A program made the translations under genes and the position numbers. Below, one piece after another: positions 22,373 through 34,010 of a DNA stretch of 64,000 nt (position 1 is its first letter; every line of letters starts with the position of its first letter). Origin of the DNA: Alliaria petiolata. Lineage: Eukaryota; Streptophyta; Magnoliopsida; Brassicales; Brassicaceae. Under the pieces are notes generated by a model that was not told the DNA's origin, searched no databases, and saw nothing but the letters and a program-made list of their open reading frames with translations. Location: assembly GCA_020283515.1 (NCBI GenBank), contig JAHZTW010000001.1, forward strand, positions 293,496,568-293,560,567. Reading direction: 5' to 3'.

Positions 22373-22645
22373 TTTTATATGACAAAAAAGGCTTTAACTT
22401 CTTCTTTTTCTTTTTGTTTTTAGTTTGTTGACTTTAAAGGAGGGGATTCATGTGATTACGTACATATATAGTTGCTATTTGGAAATGGGAGTCAATATAT
22501 ATAATCGGAATTCAATTTTCATATCAAAAAGGGTCTCTAAAAGTAAGCAATGTAATTGCACTGGGAATTAAGTATGATATTGGGACTTTCAACAATTTAA
22601 AGCACTTGTTCAATCGTTATTTTCCAAAATATGACATTTAGTTTT

Positions 22646-22781
22646 TGAAAGAATTAGAAAGTCTATGAAATTTTCTCTTATTTCTGATTAGATTTTTACC
22701 AAGATGGATGTACACTATTTATACAATTATTAAATATAACCCTAACTATACAAAGCCCATAAGCCCACATATCTCCTAATA
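22646..22781 (-). repeat. Probable short 3' LTR of the Copia element
   Basis: Starts right after the purine tract with TATTAGGAGATATG (probably TG at the start once) and is proposed to end in TTTCA at 22646. It contains a TATA-like GTATAAATAG. The left boundary is chosen by the terminal CA only, so it is approximate. Confidence 0.45.
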
Positions 22782-22885
22782 CCCCCTACTCAAGTTGGAG
22801 CATGGAGATCTCGAATGTCCAACTTGGACAAAATCGCTTGGAATAGACGCCCTCCAAGTGCTTTAGTGAATACATCTTCTAGTTG

Positions 22886-25800
22886 TTATGTGGTAGAAAC
22901 ATGCTTTGTCCCAACTATTCCAGCTTGTATATCATCTTTGATGAGATGACAATCACTCTCTACATGTTTCGTACGCTCATGAAACTCATGATTAGATGCG
23001 ATGTGAAGTGCAGATTGACTATCACAGTATAAATCCATTGCACCATCATGTGCAATACCCATCGAGAACAACACACTCTTTAACCACTTTAATTCCTTCA
23101 ATGCTGCAACCATAGCTCGGTACTCTGCTTCACCTGAAGACAGCGATACTATATCCTGCTTCTTTGACTTCTACGACACAGGAGAATTTCTCAACTGTAC
23201 CAACCATCCATTCAAAGATCTCCTTGTGATTGGACATCCAGCCCAGTCCGAATCACACCAACCAGTAAGATGAAAATTACAATCAGCTTTCAAAAGAATT
23301 CCCATTCCAGGACATCCTTTCAAGTAACGAACAACTCTCAATGCAGCAATCCAATGATCCGCTCTAGGCCCATGCATAAACTGAGACAAGATGTGAACAG
23401 AGTATGCTAAATCTGGTCTAGTGGCAGCAAGATAAATCAACCTTCCAACAAGTCTCCGATACTTCTCAGGATCATCAAGTATCTCCGTCATGGATCTTCC
23501 CAACTGATGGTTTGGCACCATCGGATACCGGCCTACCACCAAGAAAACCAACATCAGCAATAATATCAAGAGCATACTTCCTTTGTGATAAGTAGATACC
23601 CTCTGCTTTTCTTGCAAATTCCAATCCAAGAAAGTACTTCAGTTTTCCCAAATCTTTCATATGAAATCAATTACTCAAATACGCTTTAAACTTTTGTATA
23701 ACCTCTGGAGAGCTTCCTGTCACCACAAGATCATCAACATACACGAGAACATGCAAGTGAACCATACCACGAACCAACGAGAAAAGTGAGTAATCTGCCT
23801 TACTTTGTTTGAATCCATACCCCAAGAGTGCTTCTGTAAGTTTTGCAAACCAACACCTTGGGGCCTGTTTCAACCCATATAATGACTTTTGCAATCTACA
23901 CACCATTCCTTTTCCAGAAGATCTGAAACCTTGTGGTAACCTCATAAACACTTCTTCCTTCAAATCTCCATGAAGAAATGTATTATGCACATCCATTTGA
24001 TGCAATTCCCAATTCTTCCCAGCTGCAACCTGAAGGACTAATCTAACAGTGCTCATTTTTGCCACTGGAGCAAACGTATCAGAATAATCAAGCCCTTCTT
24101 TTTGTCGATTACCACAAGCTACTAATCTCGCCTTGTATCTTTCTATCGTCCCATCTGCATTGTACTTGAATGTGAAAACCCACTTACACTCAATGACATG
24201 CTTACATGATGGTAATTGTTCAATAGACCATGTCTTTGCTCGTTCCTGAGTTTTAATCTCTAATCTCATTGCTTCACGCCATCTCGGACACTTCATAGCC
24301 TCAGCAAACGTTTTTGGCACAACTCCTGCTGTTATGCTGCACAAAAACACTCTGTGTGACGCTGAAAACCTGTCACAATTCACATAATTCTCAACTCCAT
24401 ATTCATGTCCAGACTCCTGGCTTATAGCGGAAGAGTTCATAAGAAACGTTGTGTTACACATGTAATCACGTAGCTTAACCAACGCCTCTTTCTTTTTCAT
24501 TCCACGTCCTAACACTTCTTCTGCAATAATCTCCCCTTGAGTTACTGTTATAGGCTCTATAACGGCCTCTGCACACACCTGTGTCACACCATCACCAACC
24601 TGTATTACACACTCTGTTGGCTCTTCGATCACCTGGGTCACACCATCATCAACATGTGTTACACACTCTGTGTTACACACTCCGCTGTTCCCCTTATGAC
24701 TGTCGCATCTTGTGTCACGTCTCCCTGATCCTGTGTTACACCCTCAGCGACTGTGTCACCAGCAGCTCGTTCTACAACTTTCAGATACCCAAAATTATCA
24801 ATGTCATCAAAAAAGGTTCTTGGTACATCAGAGATGGGAAACCTTTCTTCTCCTTGTGATTTAGAAACCGTTTCAGAGAATGGGAACTTTTCCTCTACAA
24901 ATGTGACATCTCTAGAGACAAAGATTTCTCTAGTTTCCAAATCAAATAAAAACCACGCCTTCTTTGCATAAGGATAACCAACAAAAACGCACTTTCTACT
25001 GTGACTTGCAAACTTGTCTCCATGCCTCTTCTGATTATGAGCATATGCAAGACATCCAAGGATACGAATCTCACCATATCCAGGAGTCTTGTTGAAGATG
25101 ATTTCATAAGGACTCTTTCCTTTATGCAACTCAGACGGTGTCCGATTAATCAAATATGTACCGCTCAAAACACATTGACCCCAAAATTCGATTGGCAGAT
25201 GTGCCTGAAACATCAATGCTCGTGCCACATTCAGTATATGCCTGTGCTTTCGTTCAACTCTCCTATTCTGTTGTGGAGTGCCCACACACGAAGTCTGATG
25301 AATCACGCCTGTTCTGCGAAAAAACTCCTTCATTTGTGTGAATTCAGTACCATTTTCACTCCTCACTATCTTCACATGCTTGTTAAATTGTCTCAAGACA
25401 AGAGCAAAGAAATCCAGAATAGTTCTCTCAACCTGCTTTTTATTGACAAGAAGGAAAACCCATACAGCTCTTGAATAATCATCCACAATAGTAAGAAAAT
25501 AGTAAGATCCATACAAACTCGCCGTCCGATACGGTCCCCATAGATCACAACGGATCATCTCAAAGCATTCTTTACTTTTATTAGAACTCAACGGAAACTC
25601 ACTTCGACACTGCTTTGCTCGGAAACATACGTCGCAACAAGAAACACCAATACTCCCATGATCAACAACTGGTAATCTTTTAATCACTTTTTCAGAGGCA
25701 TGACCCATCCTCTTATGCCAAACTTCCAAAGACTCTAACTTACCAACCTTTTTCACACTTTGAATCTTCTGGATACCTTGAAGAAAATACAACCCTTCTT

Positions 25801-25897
25801 TTCTTTCACCCACTCCAATCGATATCTGCAAAACACAATCATGCACAAGACAACATGTCTTAGAAAATAACACCATGCAACTCATCTCATCCACCAT
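22886..25897 (-). pseudogene. Copia pol remnant (integrase, reverse transcriptase, RNase H)
   Basis: Frame 1 (25897-24659) has the pre-integrase motif (VWHKRMGHAS), the CDVC zinc residues and the integrase core (WGPY, DDYSRAVWVF, GTPQQNRRVER). Frame 2 (24680-23667) has the reverse transcriptase core (KWVFTFK, LDYSDTFAPVAKMSTVR, LYGLKQAPR, YVDDL). Frames 3 and 4 (23660-23171) cover the connection (LKYFLGLEFA, PDLAYSV). A further frame (23113-22886) has the RNase H region (LYCDSQSALHIASN). At least three frame changes separate these parts, so no full polyprotein can be made. No gag is present. Confidence 0.85.
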
Positions 25898-25930
25898 TTT
25901 GCTGATGTGTCACCACCACATTCATTTTCA

Positions 25931-26990
25931 CCAACCTCCTAAAAAAGACTTATTTCAATAAACTAATTATCTTATATGCTATTATCCATTTTTAATTTTT
26001 AATATAACCAAGAAATTTATAATTAATTTTCTGTTATGATTCATTTCCAATAAAAATTCATAGCCAATAATTTTATACAAAATAATTGAACGAAATCAAA
26101 ATTTACAAATATTTATGATATACATAAAAATATAATATTTAATTTTTAATATAACCAAAAAGATTATAATTCATTTTCTGTTATGATTCATTTCCTAAAA
26201 TTTCTTATGTTTATAAATGACCTTATATCACTTTCTTATAACAAACTACCACTACGAAGAGATGCATAAACATAAGCTAATTGGTAATCAATTCCGATTC
26301 TATGAAAATGATCCATGAACCGGATTCTAAGGACCCAAGACATCAATGATCTACTTTCTAGTTACTAAAAGTTCAAATTGGTGTTTAATCCGCATGAAAG
26401 AAATGGAATGGTAGATAAAGTAGCTAAAAGATTTATTTCTTATGGGAATTATCTACCTAAACGTCAGTTTTCAGTTCCAAATTGAGAAAACAAATTTATG
26501 TCTAAGTCGAAATTTCTGAGACACTGCGTTGTTATTCGTTAAAGAAAATCTTCACTGCAAAAGCAAAATGAAGTTACTAGTTTTGATCGGCGTGCCTGTA
26601 TATATATATGCAGTAGTGATGATTAAGGGATACAAAGACTGTTTTTTGTTGCCTATAGTGGAGATAATATTGCTACAATTGGTTGTAATTTGTAGCAATT
26701 GGGAAGTATGGTTAAGTGTGTTGCCGGGAATCTAGGGTTAGGGTAAGAATTTTTCAGAATTCGATATCTTGGGTTCGTTCATGAGCTATTGTACAGTTGG
26801 AATCTAGTAAAAGTGTGAGCCATCATAGGTCAAAAATAAGAACTTCATCAGAGACAAACAAACCGCAGGTTGATTAATATATAGAGCGATTGTCGATAGA
26901 TTCAAACGTAAAAACAAGAGGTTACCAAAACATATTTCGTTAGCAAATTTTCATTACAAGAAGAGATGAATTTTTCGATCAGATTCGTAA
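25931..26990. other. Intergenic; right half belongs to the repeated HSF-gene segment
   Basis: The first 300 bases are plain AT-rich DNA. From about 26220 the sequence (CTTTCTTATAACAAACTACC, then AATTCCGATTCTATGAAAA) is repeated at 32020-32760, and from 26760 also at 37960. It is the 3' flank of HSF-like copy A. It also contains the uninterrupted version of the MITE target at 26250-26260 (ACTACGAAGAGATGC). Confidence 0.6.
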
Positions 26991-26994
26991 ATTT

Positions 26995-27428
26995 TGCAAG
27001 AGATTCTCTTCTTTGACTCTAGCTTTCCTTGCTTTGGCTCGAGCAATCTTTGCTTTGGTTCGAGCAATATATCTTTGCTTCAAGATTAGCTCCAATTCTC
27101 TCCATCCTCTCGGTCCAAGCTTGTAACATCATCTTCTTCAGGCGATGAGGCTGACCTCTCACGAAATCATCATGTCCATACTCAAATTGACCAGTCCCGA
27201 TGACTCTTTCAAAGCCATGATACTGAAGCTCTGAGATAAATTAAAGTGTGGGTAAATCCTACCCAATCCTACGTATTTCGGGAGAATCTCTCTGCAAAGC
27301 CCTTTTAGATCCCAAACGATGAAAGTGTTGTTGCTTTCGCTCCACGAGATGATTGGATCCAACGAAGGATCATCCACAATCTTATACAATTTGGTGTAGA
27401 ACGAAGGCAATCCCTTTGGGAAACCCAT
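26995..27428 (-). pseudogene. HSF-like DNA-binding-domain gene, copy A (frameshifted)
   Basis: Opens at 27428 with MGFPKGLPSFYTKLYKIVDD and keeps the first half of the HSF-type winged helix (DPIISWSESNNTFIVWDLKG). Near 27240-27260 extra bases relative to copies B and D shift the frame just before the recognition helix. The expected continuation (YHGFERVIG, YGHDDFVRGQPH, then a basic tail) is readable in another frame down to about 26995. Broken copy of the family at 31090, 38644 and 48612. Confidence 0.75.
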
Positions 27429-28042
27429 CCTCCGTGTCGTTGGTGTTAAAACCCTGGATTCCTGGGAAGGCGAAGATCGAGAGGATGCAGAAATCCAAAC
27501 TGATCAAAACACCAAGACACGGACACGGAAGTAAAAGCAAACCTGAGAGATCTTCGATTAGGGTTTTTTAAAGCTTTTCAAAACGAAGCCCAGAGAGAGA
27601 GAGAGAGCGAGCGAGCGAGAAAAGGATTTGTTGTCGACCCGAATGAAATTAGCTTTTGATTTGCAGAGGAGAGGTGTGTATATATAGAGATAGTGTGGAG
27701 GTTAAGCTAGGTCCAGTTGCTTCATTAGCTGAGGCTTAACTTAGGCCCATCATTAATCGGACCGAAATAAACGCGGTGTGTCATGAGTTATTATTTCGTC
27801 TTAAGTCACAAACCCGCATGATTTTTTTCTTTTTTCTTTTTTTTTTAATGTTTAAAAATTGTTAATATTTGTTTGCTGCAAATTCAGTTCATTGATTTCA
27901 ATTTTAAAATAAAAAATCAATGTGATTGGTTTTTAGTATTATAATAAATTTGGAAATTCAAACCAAATCCGATGTTATTGTTTTATAATTTTAAAATTCA
28001 TATTCAAATCATGTGTTATTGATTCTACGATTTACAAATACT
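27429..28042. other. 5' flank of HSF-like copy A
   Basis: Contains the conserved upstream segment of the HSF-like units (AACCTGAGAGATCTTCGATTAGGG and GGCTTAACTTAGGCCCATCATTAA) and a GA microsatellite near 27593-27620. After 27800 it is AT-rich with no gene. Confidence 0.55.
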
Positions 28043-28058
28043 AATTCAAATCACGTGT

Positions 28059-29142
28059 ACGATCTTGCTACCGAATTAAGGGATGGAGAGGGTCCCCAAC
28101 TGGTAACAGAACCAAGTACTAAGGTCTTAAAAGAGAAAATCTGGTCTCTAAAATCATCAAGGAAGACCAAGCACTTCATCTGGCAATCGCTCACGGGTTG
28201 CATTGCGGTCAAAGGACGACTTGCAGACAGACATTGTGGATTGGATTGTGGCTGTGACAAGTGCATGTGGTTCAGCAGAGGAATCTATAAACCACCTGTT
28301 GTTTGAGTGCCTTCCGACAATGCAGACATGGGCATTATCGAAGATCCCGACAAATCCGGGAATGTTCCCGTGTACATCACTATATAGAAATATGGACTAT
28401 CTGCTCCTAAGAGCAAGAGAACAAGGGACTCCAGAGCTCGATATTGAGGTGTTCCCTTGGATTTTCTGGTTCATTTGGAAAGTCCGAAATGAAAAGGTCT
28501 TTAACGACAAAGACACTTCTGCGATGGAAACTCTTCAGATTGCGACCCAAGAAGCATGAGAGTGGAAAGTGGCACAAGTTGTAGAAGAGATGTGTGAGAA
28601 CCCACTGACGGAACAAACGATTCATCTGAGCCAGCCAAACCGACCCTTACGACCTCGATGTCAAATTGATGGGTCATGGACCTCAGATGGAGCGATGTTC
28701 GGAGGGGGTGCTGTCTTGGAATTAGAAGACGGAACATCGCAATATGGTTTGTTTGCAAATAAAAAGGGGCTCTCACCTATCCAAGCTGAGTTCAATACAC
28801 TGATATCGGCTATGAAAGCGGTGCTAAACCTTGATATTCTGTCTATGGCTTTTGAAACAGACTGTCTGCAGCTGGTTAAGTTGATTGAAAAAGAAGAAGA
28901 TTGGCCGGCCTTAGAGTCAGATCTTGAGGAGTTCACCTATGTTAGATCATCTTTTACTAACTTCTCTATCTCTTTTATTCCTCGAACTTTGAATGTCCGC
29001 ACTGATTGCTTTGCGAAAGGCGCTAGGCTGCGAGGTTTTGTATTTTCCCATTTGAGCTCTGAAGTTCCAGAGTGAGTGGCTCATGAGCCAAACACTTTCG
29101 GAACATAAGTTATAAAATGGTGTTTTTGCTGTAAGAAAAAAA
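28059..29142 (+). mobile_element. 5'-truncated LINE insertion with 16-bp target duplication
   Basis: AATTCAAATCACGTGT occurs at 28043-28058 and again at 29143-29158. Between them is the 3' part of an L1-type element ending in an A-rich tail (AAGAAAAAAAA). Coding remnants are the zinc-binding region that follows reverse transcriptase and an RNase H-like domain. The perfect duplication shows a fairly young insertion by target-primed reverse transcription. Confidence 0.9.
28060..29075 (+). pseudogene. LINE zf-RVT and RNase H-like remnant
   Basis: The first frame (to about 28250) reads IWSLKSSRKTKHFIWQSLTG, typical of the zf-RVT domain. A frame change near 28210-28260 leads into ESINHLLFECLPTMQTWALS and VFPWIFWFIWKVRNEK. 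A TGA at 28557-28559 interrupts the frame before the RNase H-like part (QIDGSWTSDG, AEFNTLISAMKAV, FETDCLQLVKLI, FIPRTLNVRTDCFAKGAR). No reverse transcriptase core is present. Confidence 0.85.
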
Positions 29143-29329
29143 AATTCAAATCACGTGTTGTTCCATCCTACATCTTATAAAATTGGATACTTTATATAAT
29201 AAAATATACATACAAACCCTTTTTTATCTATTTCCCCAAATCAAAGTTAGTCAATATAGTCGTCACCCTTTCAAGCTCATTTTTTTGTTGGTCTTTGCAC
29301 TATCTTTGACTCACTAGAAGAAGAAGACG

Positions 29330-29870
29330 ACGATGTCGATGGTTGAAGAATCATAAGATGAAGGTGAAGATATTTGCTTTCGGTTTAGTCCTTCAGACGA
29401 AGAACTCATCATTCCGCCCTAAGCTAGGCCTCAACAAACCAAATACGACCTTCATCATATTAATTAGAAGACAAGAACGACAAGCATGTATGCCAAAGAG
29501 TCGTGGTTGCTTGCTCACATAGAGACAGAGACTGGCTTTTTGAGGTCAACGAGTGGTTTTAATTCGTGAAACGGACTCAGATCTCTAATAAAGCCACTGG
29601 GAAAAAGACCATACGCCAAGTCAAAGGAGAGACGTGTGAAGGATGTTGGAAAGTGACTACAGAGTCAGCTATCAAGTCGGGAAAGAAGGTGATTGGGAAG
29701 AAGAGAAGTCTCAGTTTCTATGTCAAAGGTGAGAAGAAGGCGAGTGGTTGGATCATGAGTCATGACAGAGTACTACCTCGATGGTGACTCTTTCCAAGAC
29801 CAAGTTCTTTGCCACCTTAGAGCCAAATCAGAAAAATCTGAAAGATGATCGATATGGTGCTCATGAGTAT
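29330..29870 (+). pseudogene. NAC-domain transcription factor pseudogene
   Basis: Near 29360 the sequence gives a degenerate NAC subdomain A (CFRFSPSDEEL). From 29545 a longer stretch follows the NAC pattern: EWF, stop, FVKRTQISNKATGKKTIRQV, then CWKVTTESAIKSGKKVIGKKRSL and KASGWIM. The TAA falls where NAC proteins have tyrosine in EWF(Y)F, a second frame change follows GWIM near 29755, and the C-terminal subdomain (LDGDSFQDQVLCHLRAKSEK) is out of frame. Introns also seem eroded. A shorter remnant of the same type is at 34725-34830. Confidence 0.75.
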
Positions 29871-30059
29871 GGAAGACGACAGACTTCTACTTCTTTACTT
29901 CGTTTTTTTTCTTCTTTTATATGCTTTTCATGTAATTCTCTAAATCCTAGCTGTTGGAGATTTTAGGTGTCCCTTGTAAGTCTTTTATTTGTTTGAAACT
30001 CTGGTCTCTAATAGTCCTAATAAATTACCAGATATTTTTACCTGAATTATCCAATATTT

Positions 30060-30310
30060 TATATGAATTACCGAAAATTAATTAACCAAAAAATTGAAGA
30101 ACTGTAACCGAACTAAATCTGATTTTTTTTTTTTTGTTATTAGCAAATCTCAGGTTCACTATCTGAACAGAACCGAAAACCAAAAATACCGAACCAAAAC
30201 CGACCCTAATTTCATAAATACTTCCTATATAGCTATACCCAAATTGCCCAAAAATAAAAAAAAAAACCAAATCAAATTGAACCGAATACCCGAACGCCCA
30301 GGCCAACCGC
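30060..30310. repeat. ACCGAA/ATACCCGA-rich dispersed repeat
   Basis: Contains AACCGAACT, GAACCAAAACCGACC and, at the right edge, CCGAATACCCGAACGCCCAGGCC, resembling the end composition of hAT-type elements such as the one at 46337. The matching left terminus is not identifiable. Confidence 0.45.
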
Positions 30311-30339
30311 ATATTTTCCTTTTACAATATTGTCTTTAA

Positions 30340-31085
30340 TGATATGAGTTTAGTCCAAGTCCGGCTAGCTAGTGAGCGGTTCTTTCGGGCGAGAAGCAGG
30401 CCGGGCTTGCCTCTTCTAAGTTCTACCATCTGAGGTGGAATACGGATCAAGAGCTTAACCAGCACATGGTAGTATAGTGCACGTGACTTTTAAATGTCGA
30501 ATTAATAAAACTTATCTAAATGTGGAATTAACAAAACTTTGAAGTTAAATTCAAAGAGAAAAGTTTCACGTTTTAGCTAAGTTTTGAGAAACAATCTAAT
30601 TAATGTCTTGATATTTGATCTGATCCAATTGGGTCTCTCCAATGAATAGGCTTAGAGCCTTTGCACGTTATAGCTCTTTTTGAAGAAATCGAGCAAACCC
30701 TAGGAGAGAATTTACATTACATTAAACCAAACTGAAACCAAAACACTTTATAAATGGACTATTTGGTTTTCGTTTCTACAAAGCCCAAAGTCATAAACGG
30801 CGAACAAATTATCCGTTTTCAGAATTGCTCCAAAGAACCTGAGCAGAGATGCTGATCATCATCAAGCCTCTTCCATGTCCTAATCGATTTCACATCTCCA
30901 AAGAATTTGTAGGTTAAAGTAACAAATTGGATTGGTTTGTTATTGAGGAGATATTGGTAATGTGCAACACTTCCAGAACAAAAAAAAACAAAAAAAAAGC
31001 TTCTCTAATTGCTCCTTCACGAGAGACGGGTCCCAAAAATTAGTGAAAAATCCCAAATTTTCATTACAAGAAGATATGAATCTTT
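30340..31085. other. 3' flank of HSF-like copy B, repeated near copy D
   Basis: CAGTCCAAGTCCGGCTAG through AACAATCTAATTA and the GCCTTTGCACGTTATAGCTC block are repeated at 38040-38640. No gene of its own is recognisable. Confidence 0.6.
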
Positions 31086-31089
31086 TCGA

Positions 31090-31539
31090 TCAGATTTGTA
31101 AATTGTGCAAGAGATCCTCAACTTCGACACTAGCTTTCCTTGATTTGCGTCTAGCTCTCTTTGCTTTGGCTCTAGCTTTCCTTGCTTCAAGCGTAGGAGC
31201 AATTCTCTCCATCCTCTCCGTGAAAGCTTGTAACATCATCTTCTTCAGAAGTTGAGGTTGGCCTCTCACGAAATCATCATGTCCGTACTCATCCAAATGC
31301 CCATTCCCAATGACTCTTTTAAAGCCATGATACTCGAGCTCTATAATAAAGCGTGTGTAATTCCTACCCAATCCTACTGATTTCCAGAGAATCTCTCTGC
31401 AAAACTCTTTTACATCCAAAACGATGAAACTGTTGTTGCTTTCGCTCCAAGAGATGATCGGATCCAACGAAGGATCATCCACAATCTTATATACTTTAAT
31501 GTAGAACGGATGCAGACCCTTTGGGAAACTGTGAGCCAT
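31090..31539 (-). CDS. HSF-type DNA-binding-domain protein, copy B (149 aa)
   Basis: Predicted small nuclear protein containing only a heat-shock-factor winged helix (about residues 10-100) and a lysine/arginine-rich tail (KARAKAKRARRKSRK near 120-137) that could be a nuclear localisation signal. HSF features are FYIKVYKIVDDPSLDPIISW, a NNSFIVLD strand and a C-terminal VRGQPQLLKK wing. The recognition helix is altered: canonical FVRQLNTYGF reads FIIELEYHGF, so the DNA-contacting Arg and following Gln and Asn are lost. There is no oligomerisation coiled coil or activation domain, and no intron inside the domain. The start agrees with copies A and D. It may be an orphan regulator or a relic; the open frame favours the former slightly. 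Confidence 0.75.
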   Translation of the reverse strand: MAHSFPKGLHPFYIKVYKIVDDPSLDPIISWSESNNSFIVLDVKEFCREILWKSVGLGRNYTRFIIELEYHGFKRVIGNGHLDEYGHDDFVRGQPQLLKKMMLQAFTERMERIAPTLEARKARAKAKRARRKSRKASVEVEDLLHNLQI

Positions 31540-32020
31540 CCTCGTTATCGAACCAAACCTGAGAGATCTTCGATTAGGGTTTTAACGCTTGTAGGGAGGT
31601 GTATAAATAGAGATGGGGCGGAGGTTAAGCTACGTCCAATTGCTTCATTAGCTGGGCTTAACTTAGGCCCATCATTGAGCGGGCTGAAATAAATGCGGTA
31701 TTTCATAAGTTATTATTTTGTCGTGGGTCACAAACCCGTATGATTTTGTTTTTGTTTTTTTTTAATTTAATTTTAATGTTTATAAGTTATTAATTTTTTT
31801 TAATATCAGAATTGAAGAGAAGAATGTGAAAAAGTCTCTATAATTAATTAATATAATTTCACTGGGAATTGAAGAATATATCAAAATAACCACAATGGTT
31901 CCTCGTTGGTTCCAAAAAAATGAGTTTTTACTCGTAACTTGCGGTTCGATTAAAGATTTTTTTGTTTGCTTTTAAATGTATTAAATTAGTCTTTTGAGTA
32001 AGGTTCGTAATGACCTATAA
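31540..32020. other. 5' flank of HSF-like copy B
   Basis: Has the shared upstream block (GAGAGATCTTCGATTAGGGTTT and GGGCTTAACTTAGGCCCATCAT) and then AT-rich DNA. No gene recognised. Confidence 0.5.
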
Positions 32021-32067
32021 CATTATATCACTTTCTTATAACAAACTACCACTACGAGTCTACGAAG

Positions 32068-32210
32068 CAGAGCCGTGCTTGAACCAAAAATATAAAACAT
32101 TTGAATAGGGCCTGTGAACAGTTTTAACAATTTGAAAAACTTTTATACACTATTTAGAATCCCGATTTCAAATTTTGTATTGGACCACGAATATCTCAGG
32201 CACGACTCTG
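32068..32210. mobile_element. hAT-type MITE, 143 bp
   Basis: Inverted ends CAGAGCCGTGC and, from the right, CAGAGTCGTGC. Both sides carry the 8-bp duplication CTACGAAG (32060-32067 and 32211-32218). The paralogous segment near 26250 has a single ACTACGAAG with no insertion. An 8-bp duplication with CAG-type ends points to the hAT superfamily. Confidence 0.85.
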
Positions 32211-33757
32211 CTACGAAGAGATGCAAAAACATAAACTAATTGGTATAATCAATTCCGATTCTATGAAAACGATCCATGAACGGGATTCTAAGGACCCAAG
32301 ACATCAAGGCTCTACTTTCTAGTTACTAAAAGTTCAAATGGGTATTTAACCCGCATGAAAGAAATGGAATGGTCGATAAAGTAATTATTTCTTAGGGGAA
32401 CTATGTACCTAAACTTTACTATTCGGTGCCCAATTGAGCAAAAAAATATGTAGAGGTTGATCTACAAGTGGATTCAAGTCCAAGAACTTGCCACTTACGG
32501 TAATTAAGTCGAAATAAAGGGTTTTAGTTGGATAATTTCTGAGACAACGCGTTTGTTACTTGGCAACAATGCGTTGAGACAACAAAAAACAGTCTTTGCA
32601 AAACCAAATCATACAAAGATTGTTTTTTGTTGGCTATAGTGGAGATCATTGATGCAATTGGGAAGTATGGCTAAAGTTTGTTGTCGGGAATCGAGTGATA
32701 GGGTAAGAACTTTTCAGAATTTGATATCTTGGATTCGTTCATGAGGCTATTTGTAACACCCGCTTCTTACGTAACCAAGACGGCATGTTCAAGTGCATTA
32801 ACTTTCACCACAAGAAACCCCTTGCTAGTTCAATGCCACTTTATTCTCAAGGATTGTATTTAAAATGTTTTACAAAACCATTTTCAACTTAAATATTAAA
32901 TTCAAAAATAAATAACGTCTTTAAAATAAATAACGAATAATAAAATAAAAACCCGTGTCTTCACAAAACCATCACCAAGCCGAATGACTACTCCTGTATG
33001 CCAGCGCGCTCACCTGCAAGAAAGAGGGATGAGTAATTTGGATTACCCAGTGAGTGCAGATCCTAGGGACCCACGATATACATCTCGCACATGCATAACC
33101 ATTCCAGACGAAAGTCTTAAGCTAATACACACAAACAATCACGTCCAAAGACACTCACAGATCAAGAAATGACATCTAGACCTACTGGTGCATCCACGCC
33201 CTTTACCAGCGCACACCCCGTGGCATATAGCGGCACAACACGCTGTCCGTCCTCATGACGCAGGGCTCGTCAAGCCTCCAACGATGGACTATGGTGCGCC
33301 ACACGCCTTCCATATCCAGCACAGACTCATAACGTAAGAGAATCCTCTATCTTACTTATGACATCACACAGGCAAAACCGCCTCACAAGCCTACAGCTTA
33401 TCCCAAACCCGCACAAGTGATTTCCCTTACACAATGCAAACACCCGCAAACACTATTCATAAATCATTCAACCATTTTCCGTTTAACAACCTACGTTACT
33501 AAGTTCAACAATCAACAACACCAGAACATCAATTAATATTATATGGTTATTACAGCGCTTAATAGTCAGATTCAGACAACAAACAAATACGTGTATTCAT
33601 ATAGATACAGCGCAGGTATGCGCGCATTAACAAAAGACTACTCAGACCGAAACGAGTATGAATATACGAGAGATAAATCACGACCGGTCCTCACCTTAGT
33701 CTCGGATCTGAAGTCGGCACGACAAACGAGTCAGAACGGCCTTCGAACGACGAAAAA

Positions 33758-33915
33758 CGGTCAACGGACAGCGGAGGTCAACGGTCAATGAAAAGTCAAC
33801 GGTCAACCGAAGTCAACGAAAAGTCAACACCGGTCAACGGTCAACAGAAAGTCAACGTCGATCAACGGTCAACGTCGGTCAACAGAAAGTCAACACCGGT
33901 CAACGGTCAACTCCG
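33758..33915 (-). promoter_or_regulatory. Dense array of W-box cores inside the solo LTR
   Basis: By my count 15 copies of (A/G)GTCAA in about 160 bp, mostly as CGGTCAACGG or AAAGTCAAC. The complement is TTGAC(C/T), the W-box bound by WRKY factors. Spacing is irregular (about 6-20 bp), so this is an amplified short motif and not one tandem unit. Whether WRKY proteins use it is inference. Confidence 0.7.
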
Positions 33916-34010
33916 GCGGCGGCGGACGGTGGTCGGCGGCGGTGGTCGGCGGCGGCGGTCCGGCGGCGGTCCGACGGCGGTCCGACGGTTGCTCCGGCGA
34001 CAGCTCTGAC
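33915..34010. repeat. GGCGGC/GGTCCGACGGC low-complexity tract
   Basis: GC-rich imperfect repeats of CGGCGGCGG and GGTCCGACGG directly follow the W-box array within the solo LTR. Confidence 0.7.

Larger units (their letters stand above)
22646..25930 (-). mobile_element. Decayed, 5'-truncated Ty1/Copia retrotransposon
   Basis: The minus-strand order is GAG-pre-integrase, integrase, reverse transcriptase, RNase H, then a polypurine tract (GAGTAGGGGG near 22782-22791) and a probable 3' LTR at 22646-22781. The gag region and 5' LTR are absent: recognisable sequence stops near 25930. No target duplication can be tested without the other end. The element is dead, given several frame changes in pol. 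Confidence 0.85.

Noticed and set aside
22646..25930. Functional Copia element
   Set aside because: No gag or 5' LTR, and several frame changes in pol.
33543..34009. Two consecutive open frames in the solo LTR (82 and 73 codons)
   Set aside because: They lie within the LTR and consist largely of GTCAAC and CGGCGG repeat translations; no retroelement domain.
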